Assembly (NCBI GenBank): GCA_014058105.1
Contig: JACGCM010001655.1
Location: forward strand, 2,170,001-2,234,000
Origin: Kingdonia uniflora
Taxonomy: Eukaryota; Streptophyta; Magnoliopsida; Ranunculales; Circaeasteraceae
Direction: 5' to 3'
Length of the DNA stretch: 64,000 nucleotides
In this document: positions 24,486 through 35,375 of the stretch, one piece after another
Numbering within the stretch: position 1 is the first letter of the stretch
Layout of the letters: each line of letters opens with the position of its first letter
Translations under genes and position numbers: made by a program
Notes under the pieces: generated by a model
Seen by the model: the letters and a program-made list of their open reading frames with translations, nothing else
What the model was told of the DNA's origin: nothing
Database searches by the model: none

Positions 24486-24805
24486 TTAGTGCAACTGTAA
24501 CGCAGTTACACCTATCCCTACATCTGTGCCCCCAACCTTGTTATCTACAAGGATGCAGAGACAAACCCAACGTTGCTCGCCTGTCAAAACAACGTGGTAA
24601 AACCTCCATCTACAGTAAAACTCTTCTTCATCTTCAGCCGCTTCATTCTCTGGCAGACCTCTATACGTCGGAGGAATAAGAGATGGAATAGAATCTTCCA
24701 AGGATTGATCCCCGAAAAACTTCAACTTCAACCTTTGTATTTCCGAAGCGATTCACTCCCTCAAAGAACATTCTACGAGTCTTCACCATCTTCCAGAATG
24801 GCAGA
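24486..24805 (-). pseudogene. Small antisense ORF 1 of element A (frameshifted)
   Basis: On the minus strand an N-terminal part from the ATG near 24795 (MVKTRRMFFEG) is in a different frame from the rest (LKFFGDQSLEDSIPSLIPP … YHVVLTGEQRWVCLCIL, to 24486). Together they align block by block with the intact 112-aa ORF of element B, so one frameshift near 24735 broke it. Position relative to the 3' LTR is also the same. Confidence 0.55.
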
Positions 24806-25108
24806 GATTTTTTATAACAGATCAAGCGTACTTTATCACAATCCTCTGCAAAGGTACTTTTTATATAACCCTACATTTACTGTGCAGGAACGTTTCACCA
24901 AGCATCATCATTCAATACCGATGAAACCCTTCAAACCCTAATTGTCACATACATCAATATTCCCATCAACATTCAATTCACGTCCATCCCCCTTTTGCAA
25001 GCGCAATTTTCCATATAGTCAACAACATCATTACTTCTTTCAATATTCAAAACACGCATACCCATATATCCAAATCTTTTCTTAACCAAAGCCACGAGTG
25101 GCTTTGGT

Positions 25109-25122
25109 TAGGAGGGGGAAAT
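25109..25122 (+). other. Polypurine tract of element A
   Basis: TAGGAGGGGGAAAT ends at the base before the 3' LTR TG at 25123. A short hairpin-like AACCAAAGCCAC/GTGGCTTTGGTT lies just upstream (25084-25109). Confidence 0.85.
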
Positions 25123-25738
25123 TGTAGGGACCTATCCCTCGATCTCACCTAAAATCGAGCTGTCGATAGTTCGAATTACCTCCATGTCAGACTCACGCAT
25201 TCTCCACACAACTTCTCCAATCAAAAATACCATGTACTCCACGAGCTGTTAAGAAATGTGAGTTGAGCTCAAACTGAAAACCTAAACAAGTCTAAGCCAC
25301 TTGTCTTTCACGAACTCAGTAGTTACCCAGTCAAATGGTAACTAACCACATCGTTTGGAGAACTTTCTTCAGCACAAAGAAGAGCTGCAAAAGAGGCCAA
25401 TATAAAGAAAAAGATCTAGAAGAGATAAAAACCAGAAAATTATAGGAGAAATCCCTAAGAAAACTATATTTTCTAAGATTCGCAAAGCTTCAAAATTCTT
25501 ATTCACAAGATCAATCATTTCTAAGTCTAGAAATAACTTATAATAAGATATCACCAGCCTCAAGCAATAAATACCACTATTACAAAAACCTTCAACACGA
25601 GGTCATGGTTTTTACCTATTTATAGGTTTTCCACGCTAAATACGTGTGTCATTTCTTGTCTATTAGATTTTTTCACAGGTACATTGGTGTAAGGACTAAT
25701 TCTCGACCACTTTGAGCTCACGAAATTTGGCCATTACA
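25123..25738 (+). repeat. 3' LTR of gypsy element A
   Basis: 616 bp, TGTAGGGACC … CATTACA. Matches 168-785 with scattered, mostly transition differences. Followed by the target duplication ACCGT and then Harbinger sequence. Confidence 0.92.
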
Positions 25739-26940
25739 ACCGTGGGAGTGTCATGGGACGTAAGGATAAGAGAAAGATGCAAAATCACAAATTAGGGCAT
25801 TACAGTGTTATGCAGGACTACTTTAGCACTCCTTACACATATACCCCAGAAGAATTTTGACGATGTTTTCGTAGAAGTAAACAAATGTTATTATGAATAT
25901 TCGATGCGGTAGTTGCACATAATGATTACTTTGTCGAAAACACCAATTGCGCAAAAACTATTGGATTGTCACCTAACCAAAAGATAATCGCAGCAGTACA
26001 TATACTAAGCTACGGTGTCGTGGCAGATCTTTTTAATGAGTATTTGAGAATAGGAGAAAACACAACCTTGTTAAGTATATAAAGATTTTGTGTTGCTGTT
26101 ATATAAATTTTTGGAGAGGGCTATCTTCAAGCACCAAATGCGGTCGACGTTAAAAGCTTAAAAATGATAGGAGAGTCACGGGGCTTTCATGGATTGTTAG
26201 GAAGCCTTGATTGCATGCATTGGATATGGAAAATTTATCCCTTAGCTTGGCACGGTCAATTTAATGGTACCCTAAGACGAACATATTCTTGAAGCGGTAG
26301 CTTCACACGATCTTTGGTTTTGGCATTTTTTTGGGTTACCAGGAGCTAACAATGATATCAATGTCCTACATTAATCACATCTTTTCACCAACCTCGCCAA
26401 TGGTATCGATCCGCCTTATAATTATACAATTGCCGAAAAAGCTTATGATATGGGTTATTACCTAGCAGATGACATATACCCCAAATGGAGAGCACTTGTC
26501 CAAACTATCTTCAATCCAGTTACAGCGAAACAAAAACGGCTTGCTCAACAATAAGAAAGTTGTCGAAAAAATATAAAATGGGAGTTTGGGATTTTATAAT
26601 CACGGTTTAATATTGTTAAAAATTCGATTAAATTGTGGAAACCCGAGGTTTTTAATAATATCATAAAGGTGTGCGTGATAATGACAATATGATCATCAAA
26701 AAGGAACGAGGTTCATTCCCATCATAGTTAGGCTACGATCCCTCAACTATCCCAGGGGAACCTATTATACGCTAACGCAGAACAATATAGGTTTTTATAA
26801 CGAAAATGAACCAAATTCGAAGTCGAGAAAAACACTTTGATTTAAAGGATAATCTAATCGAGCATTTGTGGGCTTTGAAGGGAAATAATGCTTCCAAGTG
26901 TTATAATCAAGTATTATCTAAGAACTATGTGTAATTTAAT
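25739..26940 (+). pseudogene. Harbinger transposase, 3' piece (Hb1)
   Basis: Resumes the transposase of 1-167. DDE-domain blocks can be recognised in shifting frames: LGSLDCMHWIWK (26200), a HDLWFWHFF-like block, then PGANNDINVL and the AYDMGYYLAD block near 26440. Frameshifts and stops are frequent. A TGA stands right after PEEF at about 25858, at the same codon as in Hb2. Confidence 0.75.
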
Positions 26941-27115
26941 TATTCTTGTCGTACAAGCTTATGAATTATTGATTTCTTATTGAATAAGTTTTTGATATTG
27001 CATTAGTCTTGTATTTGTTTTAACCCAATATTCTCAAAAAAAACATTTCTTCAAAAGATTGCATTCTTCAATAAAAAAGTACATTCTTTAAAATAATACA
27101 TTATTGGAAAGTAAA

Positions 27116-28332
27116 CTACGTAAGCATTGTCGTCATGCTTTGGCCTGATGCAATAATTTCATCCACGCCCTTTTTTCTTACAACGCTTTTTCTAAAAAGT
27201 TTTTGGTCGATAGGATTCGCTCCACCCTCATACAATGAACCATCAAATTTAAAATTTTGGGAGCGGATTGGGATGTAAGAAGGTCGTCGGGATCCTTTGA
27301 TAGGTTGTTTGATCCTATTGAGTTCCCCGAATAAGAATTGCATGATGCTTTCGATGTCACAGTTCTAGGTCGGTTCCTCGCATGGTTCAAACCATTATCC
27401 TTTAGGTTCACCCATCGCAGTTTTCTTGCTAAAATCATATACGCTTCGCGATGCTTGAAGTCATTGCAGCCATTAAAATCTTGATAAATCTTGTGTGCAT
27501 CATTTTCTTACAATTCTTTAAATTACAAATATAAAAAAATAACGTGTATATCCAAAAAATATAAATGTTAGAACGTACCCGATCATCATCGGTTTTCTTG
27601 CTCTCGTGTCAAAATTGTACTTGAGCAGCTATCACCTTGTAGTGCACACATTGTACATTAAGGGGATACTGCTGAGATTTGGTCAACCTACTTGATGGTC
27701 GGGTTGGGCACTCGGGGTCTCTGTTAAAGGCAATGTTAACCTTGTAAAAGAAAGTAAAACCCTTTGTGTACCCCATGGTATGGACTGAAGTTGTTACCCA
27801 TGCCCTTGCGTGACACGTGAAGTCCGCATCCATCCAATGAAGTTCATTATCATCTATTTCATCCAAAAACTTAGCATCATCTGGCACTTACACATTTCTT
27901 CTTAGTTTACGGGTATTTTTTTCTTTCTTCCTTTTCATTTTTGTTTACAAAGCGTCATAAGGTCAATAGGTATTAGAGCATTTGCGAAACCTATATTTAA
28001 CTTGATAGATTTATCATTAAATAAGTAGTTCTAAAAGTAATTTGGAGGTTGAAAATCTTGAGGTTGACTGACCGAATAGGGTTGATAGTACAGGTTAAAC
28101 GCCTGAGGTTGTGGTTGAGATAGTGTAAAGGGATTTTGATATTGTCCTCTGAAGCTATCCCCTTGCGACATGATAAACGGAAGTGGGGTATGTGATTGGA
28201 ATTGAGATTGGTTGTGGTAGAGGTATGGAGTGAATTGTGATGATAGATGTTGAGAAATGGTGTTGAAAGTAGGTTCTGGGAGGCTGGGGTCGATGGTGTT
28301 GAGTTACTACTGTTGGTCCTAGAGTTTTCCAT
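27116..28332 (-). pseudogene. Harbinger ORF1 (Myb/SANT-like) of Hb1
   Basis: Minus-strand pieces at 28332-27997 (Ser/Asn/Gln-rich N-terminus), 27887-27609 (DADFTCHARAWV … FTFFYKVNIAFN, the trihelix-like DNA-binding part) and 27438-27116. They match ORF1 of Hb2 in order. PIF/Harbinger ORF1 is a DNA-binding partner that helps transposase into the nucleus. Frameshifts separate the pieces, and the C-terminal part is shorter than in Hb2. Confidence 0.65.
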
Positions 28333-28869
28333 TTGGGATAATATAGCCAGGTTCTCTTCTCTTATCTTCTACTAAAATGGGTTAAAAGGGAAATGTAGTC
28401 AGGTTCATCTTAGCCAATCATAATGGATAATAAGACTCCAAAAAGACCACGCGATGTTTTAATTACTTTGCGGTAATAAAAAAGTACGCCAAACTCTTCC
28501 CATTTTTTAGTGTGATTTCCCCACAATCAGTTGAGTTCTAACAACGCCGGCTAAGCCAACTCACACTCATTTTTTAACTGCTAGAAGGCATTTAGGTTTG
28601 GGTTAGAGTTTGGACTGACAAACTTTTTCCAACCCACACTTATTTTACAACTGTTGGAGATGCTCTAAATATAGTTGTAAGATAAATAAATCATTGACGA
28701 GTGTTCAACAAGTTTAGAGCTTATGTAAAAGAAATGTGTTCCTCTTGATAAATTATGATATGCCCCTGATCATCATGAAACGATTCAAATTTGTGAACAT
28801 ATTTAGAGTAGCATACTAAAATTTAGTCTTAATTTCACTTCTAAGCCTGGCAACTTTGTAGGTTGTGTA

Positions 28870-30105
28870 AGGATTTAAGGATTTATATCTGAAGTCATGG
28901 GAAACTCAGTCTCATTTAACCCTTCACAAATAGTATTAACAGCTGGTGCAACCCCTACAATTGAAATTTTAAGTTTCTGCCTCGCGGACACACTGGAAAT
29001 GCCTTTCTTGTCCCCTCGCCATATTACCCACGGTAAGAACATCTCCTAAAGTGCCTCCTAATCATGCCCAATTGCGACGTTAAAAATCTTAAGTGGCACT
29101 TTGGAGGGTGAAATCCAAGTCAGTGAGGCACTATTGGATGACAAAAATCTTAGGTGGCACCTTAGATTACAAGGTAGTGTGGCACTTTAGGAGATGCTCT
29201 ATTAATTATCTAGTCCATTTCCAGTCTATTAAATCAAGTTATCAATTTCAATCTGAGAGTCTGAACGGAAGAGCAATATGCAGTTTTGACAGGGATATAA
29301 AATGACGAACAGGGTTAGAGGCAATACCGGTTCCATTTCGTAGTGTAGACAATTTTGGTCCAAGTATAAATGCTCTTGACCGAGCATTCAACCAGGCAAA
29401 GAAACGAGGCTTAAGAGTTCGTGGAGCTCTTGTTTTAAATCCCTCAAACCCCATTGGCAATCTGCACAATCGTGAAACTCTTTATAGTTTTTTAGATTTC
29501 GCCAGAGAGAGGAACATTCACATCATATGTGATTAGATATTTGTTGGTTCCAGCATGAAGAGTTCGTGAGCATGGCAGAGATTCTTGAAATAGGAGACTT
29601 TGACCGGAACAAGGTTCACATTTTATATGGGTTATCCAAAGATCTCTCGCTCTCAGGGTTCAGAGTAGGGGTTATTTATACCGAGAAAGTTCTTATTGCT
29701 ACGAAGAGGTTAACAAGGTTCTCTTCGATCTCTCTTCCTGCACAACGTTTGCTGATCTCATTGCTTTTAGATACAAGATCTATCCATGAATTTCTTGAAA
29801 CTAGTAAAGAGAGGCTTTATAAAATGTTTACTCTTTTTGTGGAAGGTTTGAAAAAATTGAGGATCGTGTGTACCAGGAACAGTGGTGGTTTCTACTATTG
29901 GGCGGACATGAGTAGATTAATACGTTCTTACAGTGAGAAAGGTGAGCTCGAATTATGGGATAAATTGTTGAATATCACAAAGATTAATGTTACCCCCGGT
30001 TCATCATGTCACTGTATTAAACTTGGATGGTTCCAATATTGTTTTACTACGTTGACAGAAGATGATATTCCTGTTATCTCAGAGTGGATTAAGAAAGTTG
30101 CATAA
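28870..30105 (+). pseudogene. ACS10/ACS12-like aminotransferase pseudogene, 5' truncated
   Basis: The protein matches the PLP-dependent ACC synthase family, closest from memory to the ACS10/ACS12-type aminotransferases: [34 protein letters not shown], then [15 protein letters not shown], and YGLSKDLS with the PLP-binding Lys. The last 179 codons (29566-30105) are open. The N-terminal third is absent. A 2-bp frameshift lies near 28992, a TGA replaces Trp near 29302, a TAG replaces the Glu of the DEIF motif near 29534, and a frameshift follows at about 29555. An intron at 29033-29283 (GTAAG … GCAG) is recognisable and contains a MITE. Confidence 0.85.
29037..29199. mobile_element. Harbinger-type (Tourist-like) MITE
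   Basis: Terminal inverted repeats GAACATCTCCTAAAGTGCC and GGCACTTTAGGAGATGCTC, 163 bp, flanked by TAA and TAT. The outer GA(G/A)CATCTCC is the terminus of the two Harbinger elements here. It sits inside the ACS-like intron, with its left end just after the GT splice donor. Confidence 0.8.
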
Positions 30106-30204
30106 ACATATAAATCTCAAAGTTGAATATAAATTTATTTTAGTAGGCAAGTTACAATTCAGCTCAAAAACACACAACATCGTAGGAAAAAGCAAAATTT
30201 AAAA

Positions 30205-30318
30205 TTATGGGTAAATAAGTTGAGGCCTCAGACGCCGCTGTCTCCTGAGTAATCCCTCAATCCCATTATCGTCAGTTCCAGTAATGAAGCATCCAAACAT
30301 TTTCTTCTTCATGTGTTC
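30205..30318 (-). other. Possible terminal exon of an unrecognised minus-strand gene
   Basis: A 38-codon open stretch runs from an acceptor-like ATAG at 30319-30322 to a TAA at 30205. It contains MFGCFITGTDDNGIEG followed by an Arg-rich tail. It ends 100 bp from the ACS-like stop. An exon-like minus segment lies on the far side of the 10-kb insertion (40935-41040), so one broken gene may span it. Not recognised. Confidence 0.3.
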
Positions 30319-30435
30319 CTATGATTGCGGCATCAAAAACAAATCAGAATCAGGAAAGAAAGAAAAAATTCTGATGTAAATATTTCTCTCAAATTATTTA
30401 TTCCCTCCAATATAAGGGTTAGTTAGAATTATATC

Positions 30436-31523
30436 TGATAGACACATAATATTTACGTGTACAACTCCTAAATTTATATCTACTTAGTCATTTATTAAAT
30501 AAATGTGATACTAATAGCGCTTTTGTTTGTATTTACAAAAATAGGACGCATAATAAACAAGTCGTACATTTTTCTGGTTTTCAATATAGAACAAGGTATG
30601 CACTCCAACAATGATCCTAATTTGAAGTCGTCAACCAAAGGCCCATGGAAGACCACTGAAGAGAAATTAATGTAGAGATTATTTTCATGAGTTGTAATAT
30701 TTATGCATGATCTAAGGCATTGTTTAGAGAATTTTACATTAATGGTAATATTTTATAACCCATCCTATACTCTATAAATAAGAGGGGAATCCCACCCATG
30801 ATAGATATCTTGGAGAGTGTAAATCAAAGTTTATATCAATAAAGTTATTTCATCCTATTTTCTTCTTGTCAATTTTTCTTTAATCAAGTAAGATGGTAAT
30901 GATCAAAGGAATGAGTAGCTAAACCTCCTAGACAAGCCTAGAGGAAGCTCCATCCAATGTGGCCTTATTGTAGAATTATAGTTTAATTAAAGTTTGTACT
31001 TTCTCTTTTTATAATTTATTGCATATTCTTCTTCTTACAATCTTATCTTGACCATAGCTAGGATTTGAGGAAGTAAAGAATCCAAGGAACCATCTTGTTT
31101 GACCATTACAAGATGGTTTAGAACATGAAGAAGAGAACATAAGTTATCCTTATCAACTGGACCATGGTTGAGTAAGTTGGCATATGAGTAATTCCCAAAT
31201 TATGAAAATTTTCTATATTATGATGTATTGCATATACTCGACCAGGGATATGCGATATGGGAATTAGTAACATACTCTAGTTAGATATACTATCTCAAGG
31301 GTACAATTGATGAAGTAGAATTGATGAAGTAGAATTGATGCTTTGGTTTCTACTCTAATTTATCTTGTAATTTGTTTATTTCTTCTTTTCATATGATTAT
31401 CTATACACAAATCTTTTGTATTGGATAAAATTAATAGCTCGAAGCTAGATCGTACCTATAAGTATTTTAGAATACAACCCCGCTACTATTTATACTCAAT
31501 GGTACACCGTGCACTTGCGGGTC
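30436..31523 (+). repeat. Left LTR of the inverted-LTR element
   Basis: 1088 bp, inverted relative to 39553-40626, about nine tenths identical by eye. Contains CTATAAATAAGAGGGGAATC near 30773 as a TATA region. It lacks the last ~28 bp found in the right LTR: similarity ends at CTTGCGGGTC. Confidence 0.88.
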
Positions 31524-31534
31524 GTAGAGCAGGT

Positions 31535-32400
31535 GGCAACTATTTGAATGACTGAAAGGATTGTTGAGATGCTTGAGGATAAGATTGAGAAAGGGGATTC
31601 CTATGCAAATTATAACCTAAGGCTTGTGGCTCTCCAAAACCCGAACAGGGTTGGTTGTTCTTCCACAAAAAATTTAGGTGGTTCTACCAAGTTGGTTTGT
31701 ACGTGTCAAAGAGCCTCTTGTATATATTATTCAAAGCATTTACTTTCTCCTAATTGTCATTCATTTCATTAAACATAAGACATATTTGAGTCACATAGGT
31801 TACATCATAACAAACGGTGCAACCCTGTTGTTGAACTTGGTTCACACTACTCTTAGATTGATTCATAGCCATAGCCTTAATTTTTGGGCAAGAGTATCTA
31901 ATTGGGCTTTGATGGTCGTTCCCTAACTCACTTCGTATAAGCTACCTTTCTTGGTTGTATAATTGCATTCCTAAGAGTGAGGGTTTTTCCCATTGAAAAC
32001 CATTTGGTCTTGAACTTGGTCTTCATTTGGTTCCATGAATTGATAGATGTCGGTGCTAATGAATCAAGCCAATGACTCGTATTATCTTTTAGTAAGAATG
32101 GGAATCAATGAAGGCAGACAGAATCCTCAATAAAATATTGATATTTTAAGAGTGCACAGATTTTCTTAAACTCATGAACGTGCTTATAAGGGCTCTCAGA
32201 ATCAAGCCCATAAAATATAGGCAATATTTGGATCACACTAGGATTGATTTCATAATGGTTTATCGTGACAGCTGGTAATACGATACACGAAGGCATATCA
32301 CTCACCACTGAGATCCAATTGTCCTTAAGTGAGTTGGCGGTAACCATAATTGGGGGATCGACTTCTAGCTCAACAACAAGTTCAATTAGGTCAACTCTAG
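31535..32400 (-). pseudogene. gag of the inverted-LTR gypsy element
   Basis: The minus-strand frame 32347-32105 contains IVLPAVTINHYEINPSVIQ, GLDSESPYKHVHEFKKIC. This is the typical start of the gag core of plant Athila/Tat-type gypsy elements. In shifted frames downstream come a LLKDNTSHWLDSLAPTSI-like block, then TFKTKW and a QLDTLAQKLRL-like stretch, to about 31620. Several frameshifts and stops disable it. It points away from the right LTR, to which it belongs, and stops at the inner end of the left LTR. Confidence 0.75.
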
Positions 32401-33310
32401 ATGGATGACCCTCTTCTAAAATTGGGAAAACTCAAGATGTATCACTTTCCTCCTAAACTAGGGTTCATAAGTCCTCTATTGTATTAACTGGGCGAGGTGG
32501 TCACCCTCTTCACTTAGGCTGAGGTGGTGGGCCGTAAATAGGCAAAGGTTTTGGTAAACTTCATAATCGTTTTCCTCCACGTGTCCAATTGATCATGCAC
32601 AACTAATAATTAATAAAATTTAGCACCCGGTGTAGTAAACAATAAATCAAACCTAGACTCTAGTACATCAATGTTTTTTAGAAATAATAATTAGGTTTCC
32701 CTTATATTCTTTTATGTTCAAAATGGGTAGGATGCAAAAGGCTTTGGTTTTATACTTCCCTGCATCATTATGCTAGTACCAGCTTAAATTAGATGTCGGT
32801 TCTCAAGCCCGAGCGAGTCGCCTCATCATACATCAGCACTCAGAACGATGACGTCGCAAACCTGCAACCAGTATTTCGCGGTGCTAGCCTGGGGCCGTAT
32901 CCTATGAACCCGTGTTTGTACCTCGGTCTAGTACACCTATCCGTTGGGTGATGAAATCCTACGAAAATCTTGCTATTTTTTTAATTATCAGCTATTTTGA
33001 GGACGTTCAATTTTTGTGCGACACGAATTTCTTCATATCTCTTATGGGTAGGCCCACTTATTAGAGAGTTTTTTGGGTGATAAAATCCTACAAGTCTTTA
33101 GCAGTTTTTACCTTTACTAATAATAGAAAGAAATATAATATTAAACAAAATAATAGGTCAAACCAAGCATAACAATTTTTTTATTAGAGCAGCATGTATT
33201 TGCACTGCCCACACGACTTTATATGTCCTAGAGCCGGGGCAAAGCAGATATGTACCCCTTTTAGATGTTAAGTTAGAGAAGTACCAACCTACGGGAAGTG
33301 TTTCCCGACG
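32401..33310 (-). other. Leader region of the inverted-LTR element, part 1
   Basis: No coding signal. A GGGTGAT(G/A)AAATCCTAC word with similar flanks occurs at about 32946 and 33076. The target site TAGCT of the Copia element ends this stretch and resumes at 35968. Confidence 0.45.
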
Positions 33311-33315
33311 TAGCT

Positions 33316-33869
33316 TGTTAGGTTTCGACTCAAAATAGATGAAGTTGTCCGAATGAGTCATAAAGTCGTTCGAACGAAAAAGTTTTTCGTTGAAGTCGTT
33401 CGAACGAGACTGTATTTCGTTCGAACGAAAACCGTGGTATTTATTTTGTAAGTTTGTATTGAAGGGGATATATTCAAAGGTGATGGTTTATCTCATAATG
33501 TGTACTTCGCTGATGACCTAATAGAAAGTCTATAAATATAGAGTATAAGTTAAAAGCCTTTGTACAGTGAGAGAAAAAGGAAAAATCTAGGATTTTACTC
33601 TGAAGAGATTTCTTGGGTTTTCTTTCTATGGTTTCTTGCTGAGGATTATCGCGAATGGTAAAGGTAAGGTTGAGAAATCTCTAGAACTTCATGTAACCAT
33701 AAGTGATAATAGATTCGTCGTGCTTGTCGGGGGGTTTCCGCCTAATTTAAACCTTGTGTATGTGCTTAATTATCTTGAATTGAATTTTTGGTGTTAGAGT
33801 TAGATCTTAAGTTCCTGCTCAATCGCATTGTGCTTTCGCATTGTGATTTTCCCCCTTAGTTTCCTAACA
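33316..33869 (+). repeat. 5' LTR of the Copia element
   Basis: 554 bp. U3 holds three copies of the near-palindrome GTTCGAACGA (33370-33430). TCTATAAATATAGAG near 33529 is a TATA region. Ends CCTAACA. Confidence 0.92.
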
Positions 33870-33888
33870 ATTGGTATCAGAACGAGGT
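33870..33888 (+). other. Primer-binding site of the Copia element
   Basis: ATTGGTATCAGAACGAGG, the usual plant Copia site complementary to initiator tRNA-Met (TGGTATCAGAGC). Confidence 0.88.
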
Positions 33889-33926
33889 TTGGGGCAAGTA
33901 GAGAAGCAAGATAGGAGGATTTAAGT

Positions 33927-35262
33927 ACTCTAACGCGATTAAATTCGATGTGAAGAAGTTTGATGGAAAGATCAATTTTGTATTGTGACAAATACAATTC
34001 TAAGATATCTTGATTCAAGGTGGGTTATGCAAGGCACTGAAAGGGAAGCCTAAACCTAAAACTTTGGTTGAAGGTATAGCGGCCCAAAAAGCAAATGACG
34101 ATGAAGTAGACTGGGAAGATCTAGATTTAAGGGCTGCGAGCGGGATACGCCTTTATCTCGCTAAAAACGTTTTGGCAAACGTGGTTGGAGAGAAAACTGC
34201 AAAGGATCTTTAGGAAAACCTTAAAAATTTGTACCAAACGAAGAGTCTTTTGAATTACTTATACCTCAAGGAACGACTTCATATGCTTAGGATGGATGAG
34301 GGTACGAGCATTGGTAATCACTTAGGTTCATTGAACGGGATCGTTTCGGAATTGAATTGATCGGAGTTAAAGTTGAGGATGAAGATAAGGCACTTCAACT
34401 CATATGGTCTCTTCCTTCTACCTTTAAGCATTTTCAACCTACGTTGATGTATGGGAAGAAAACTTTAAGTTTTGAGGAAGTTACAAGTACGCTTCTTTCT
34501 GAGGAGAGAAGGCTTAAGGGTAGCGAATCCTCTGTAGAAAACTCGACGATGGTGGATAGTGGGAAGAGAAGTTTTAATAAGTTCAGAAAAGGAACTTGTT
34601 GGGGCTGTGGTGAATCGGGTCATTACAGATCAGACTGTAAAATAGGGAAAGATAAAGGAGCAAGTTCGGTAAAGGGCTCCAAAAGTGACACTAACAAACT
34701 GGCGACGGTTAGTAGTAACAATAGTGACGAGGCGCTCCTCGTGGTGGCCGCTGATGGCTCTCACCACGATAAAGGATGGGTATTTGATAGTGGGGATATA
34801 TTGCATGTATGCACACATAAGGCATGGTTCGGCAAATATGCAAGGTGTGAGGGTAGCAAGATTGTGTCGATGAGCGATGGCTCTCGAAGGCCAATTTTGG
34901 GAGTTGGTGATATTCGCGTGAGGATATTTGATGGACGCATCATAGTTCTTCATGATGTTCGACATGTGCCGAGTATGACTCATAATCTAATTTCACTTTC
35001 CAAATTAGATAATAAGGGTTACAATTACTTCGGGCGAGGTGGAGTAATAAAAGTTTATTTAAAGTCTTATTTGATCATGAAGGGAGTTCTTAGCGGGAAT
35101 TTGATGCATTGGTTGGTAAAATAGTGGGTGGAGATGTGAAGGTTGCATGTACCGATAGAGCTATGGAGATTTCTCGAAAGGGGAATTTAGTTCAAGGTGA
35201 AGCAATGGCACGGTCTACAAAGATGATCAGAAAGTGGGTTCCGATTGGTGGGTCTAGGAAAA
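33927..35262 (+). pseudogene. gag-protease of the Copia element
   Basis: gag (UBN2-type) reads from about 33927 with stops at about 33985, 34003, 34213 and 34359. The frame 34357-35124 is open. It contains a CCHC zinc knuckle (CWGCGESGHYRSDC, 34600-34640), a protease-like WVFDSG (34779), and the GVLSGNL gag-pre-integrase segment. After a short shifted piece the product ends in ARSTKMIRKWVPIGG without any integrase or RT. The Asp-Ser-Gly of protease is intact. Confidence 0.85.
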
Positions 35263-35375
35263 ACCTAGACTCGTGAAATTCTCTTAATTGAAAAGTTGCC
35301 CATAAGGGCAACGCGATAAGGATACACAACGAATGCAGCAGAAGAAATAGTTTTTTTTTTTGCCGAGGTTGAGAT

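Larger units (their letters stand above)
168..25738 (+). mobile_element. Ty3/gypsy retrotransposon A (Tat-type), full length, host to element B
   Basis: Two LTRs (168-785 and 25123-25738) bound a PBS, gag, protease, RT, RNase H, a second (archaeal-type) RNase H, integrase, a tandem repeat array, antisense genes and a polypurine tract. The target duplication is ACCGC (163-167) on the left and ACCGT (25739-25743) on the right. The uninterrupted site in Hb2 reads ACCGC, so one CpG-type change explains the mismatch. A duplicated RNase H and antisense ORFs downstream of integrase are known features of the Tat lineage. Many in-frame stops and LTRs that differ at roughly one base in eight by eye show an old, inactive copy. 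Confidence 0.9.
1..28665 (+). mobile_element. PIF/Harbinger element Hb1, split by nested retrotransposons
   Basis: Two pieces, 1-167 and about 25739-28665, match consecutive parts of the complete Harbinger copy at 56489-60041. The junction at 167/25744 falls inside the transposase N-terminal region, where the intact copy reads without interruption. The right end is GAGATGCTC followed by TAA, the same terminal inverted repeat that bounds the complete copy. The left terminus lies before position 1. Transposase runs on + and the Myb-like ORF1 on -, as usual for PIF/Harbinger. Both genes are decayed. The element predates the gypsy insertion it contains. Confidence 0.85.
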
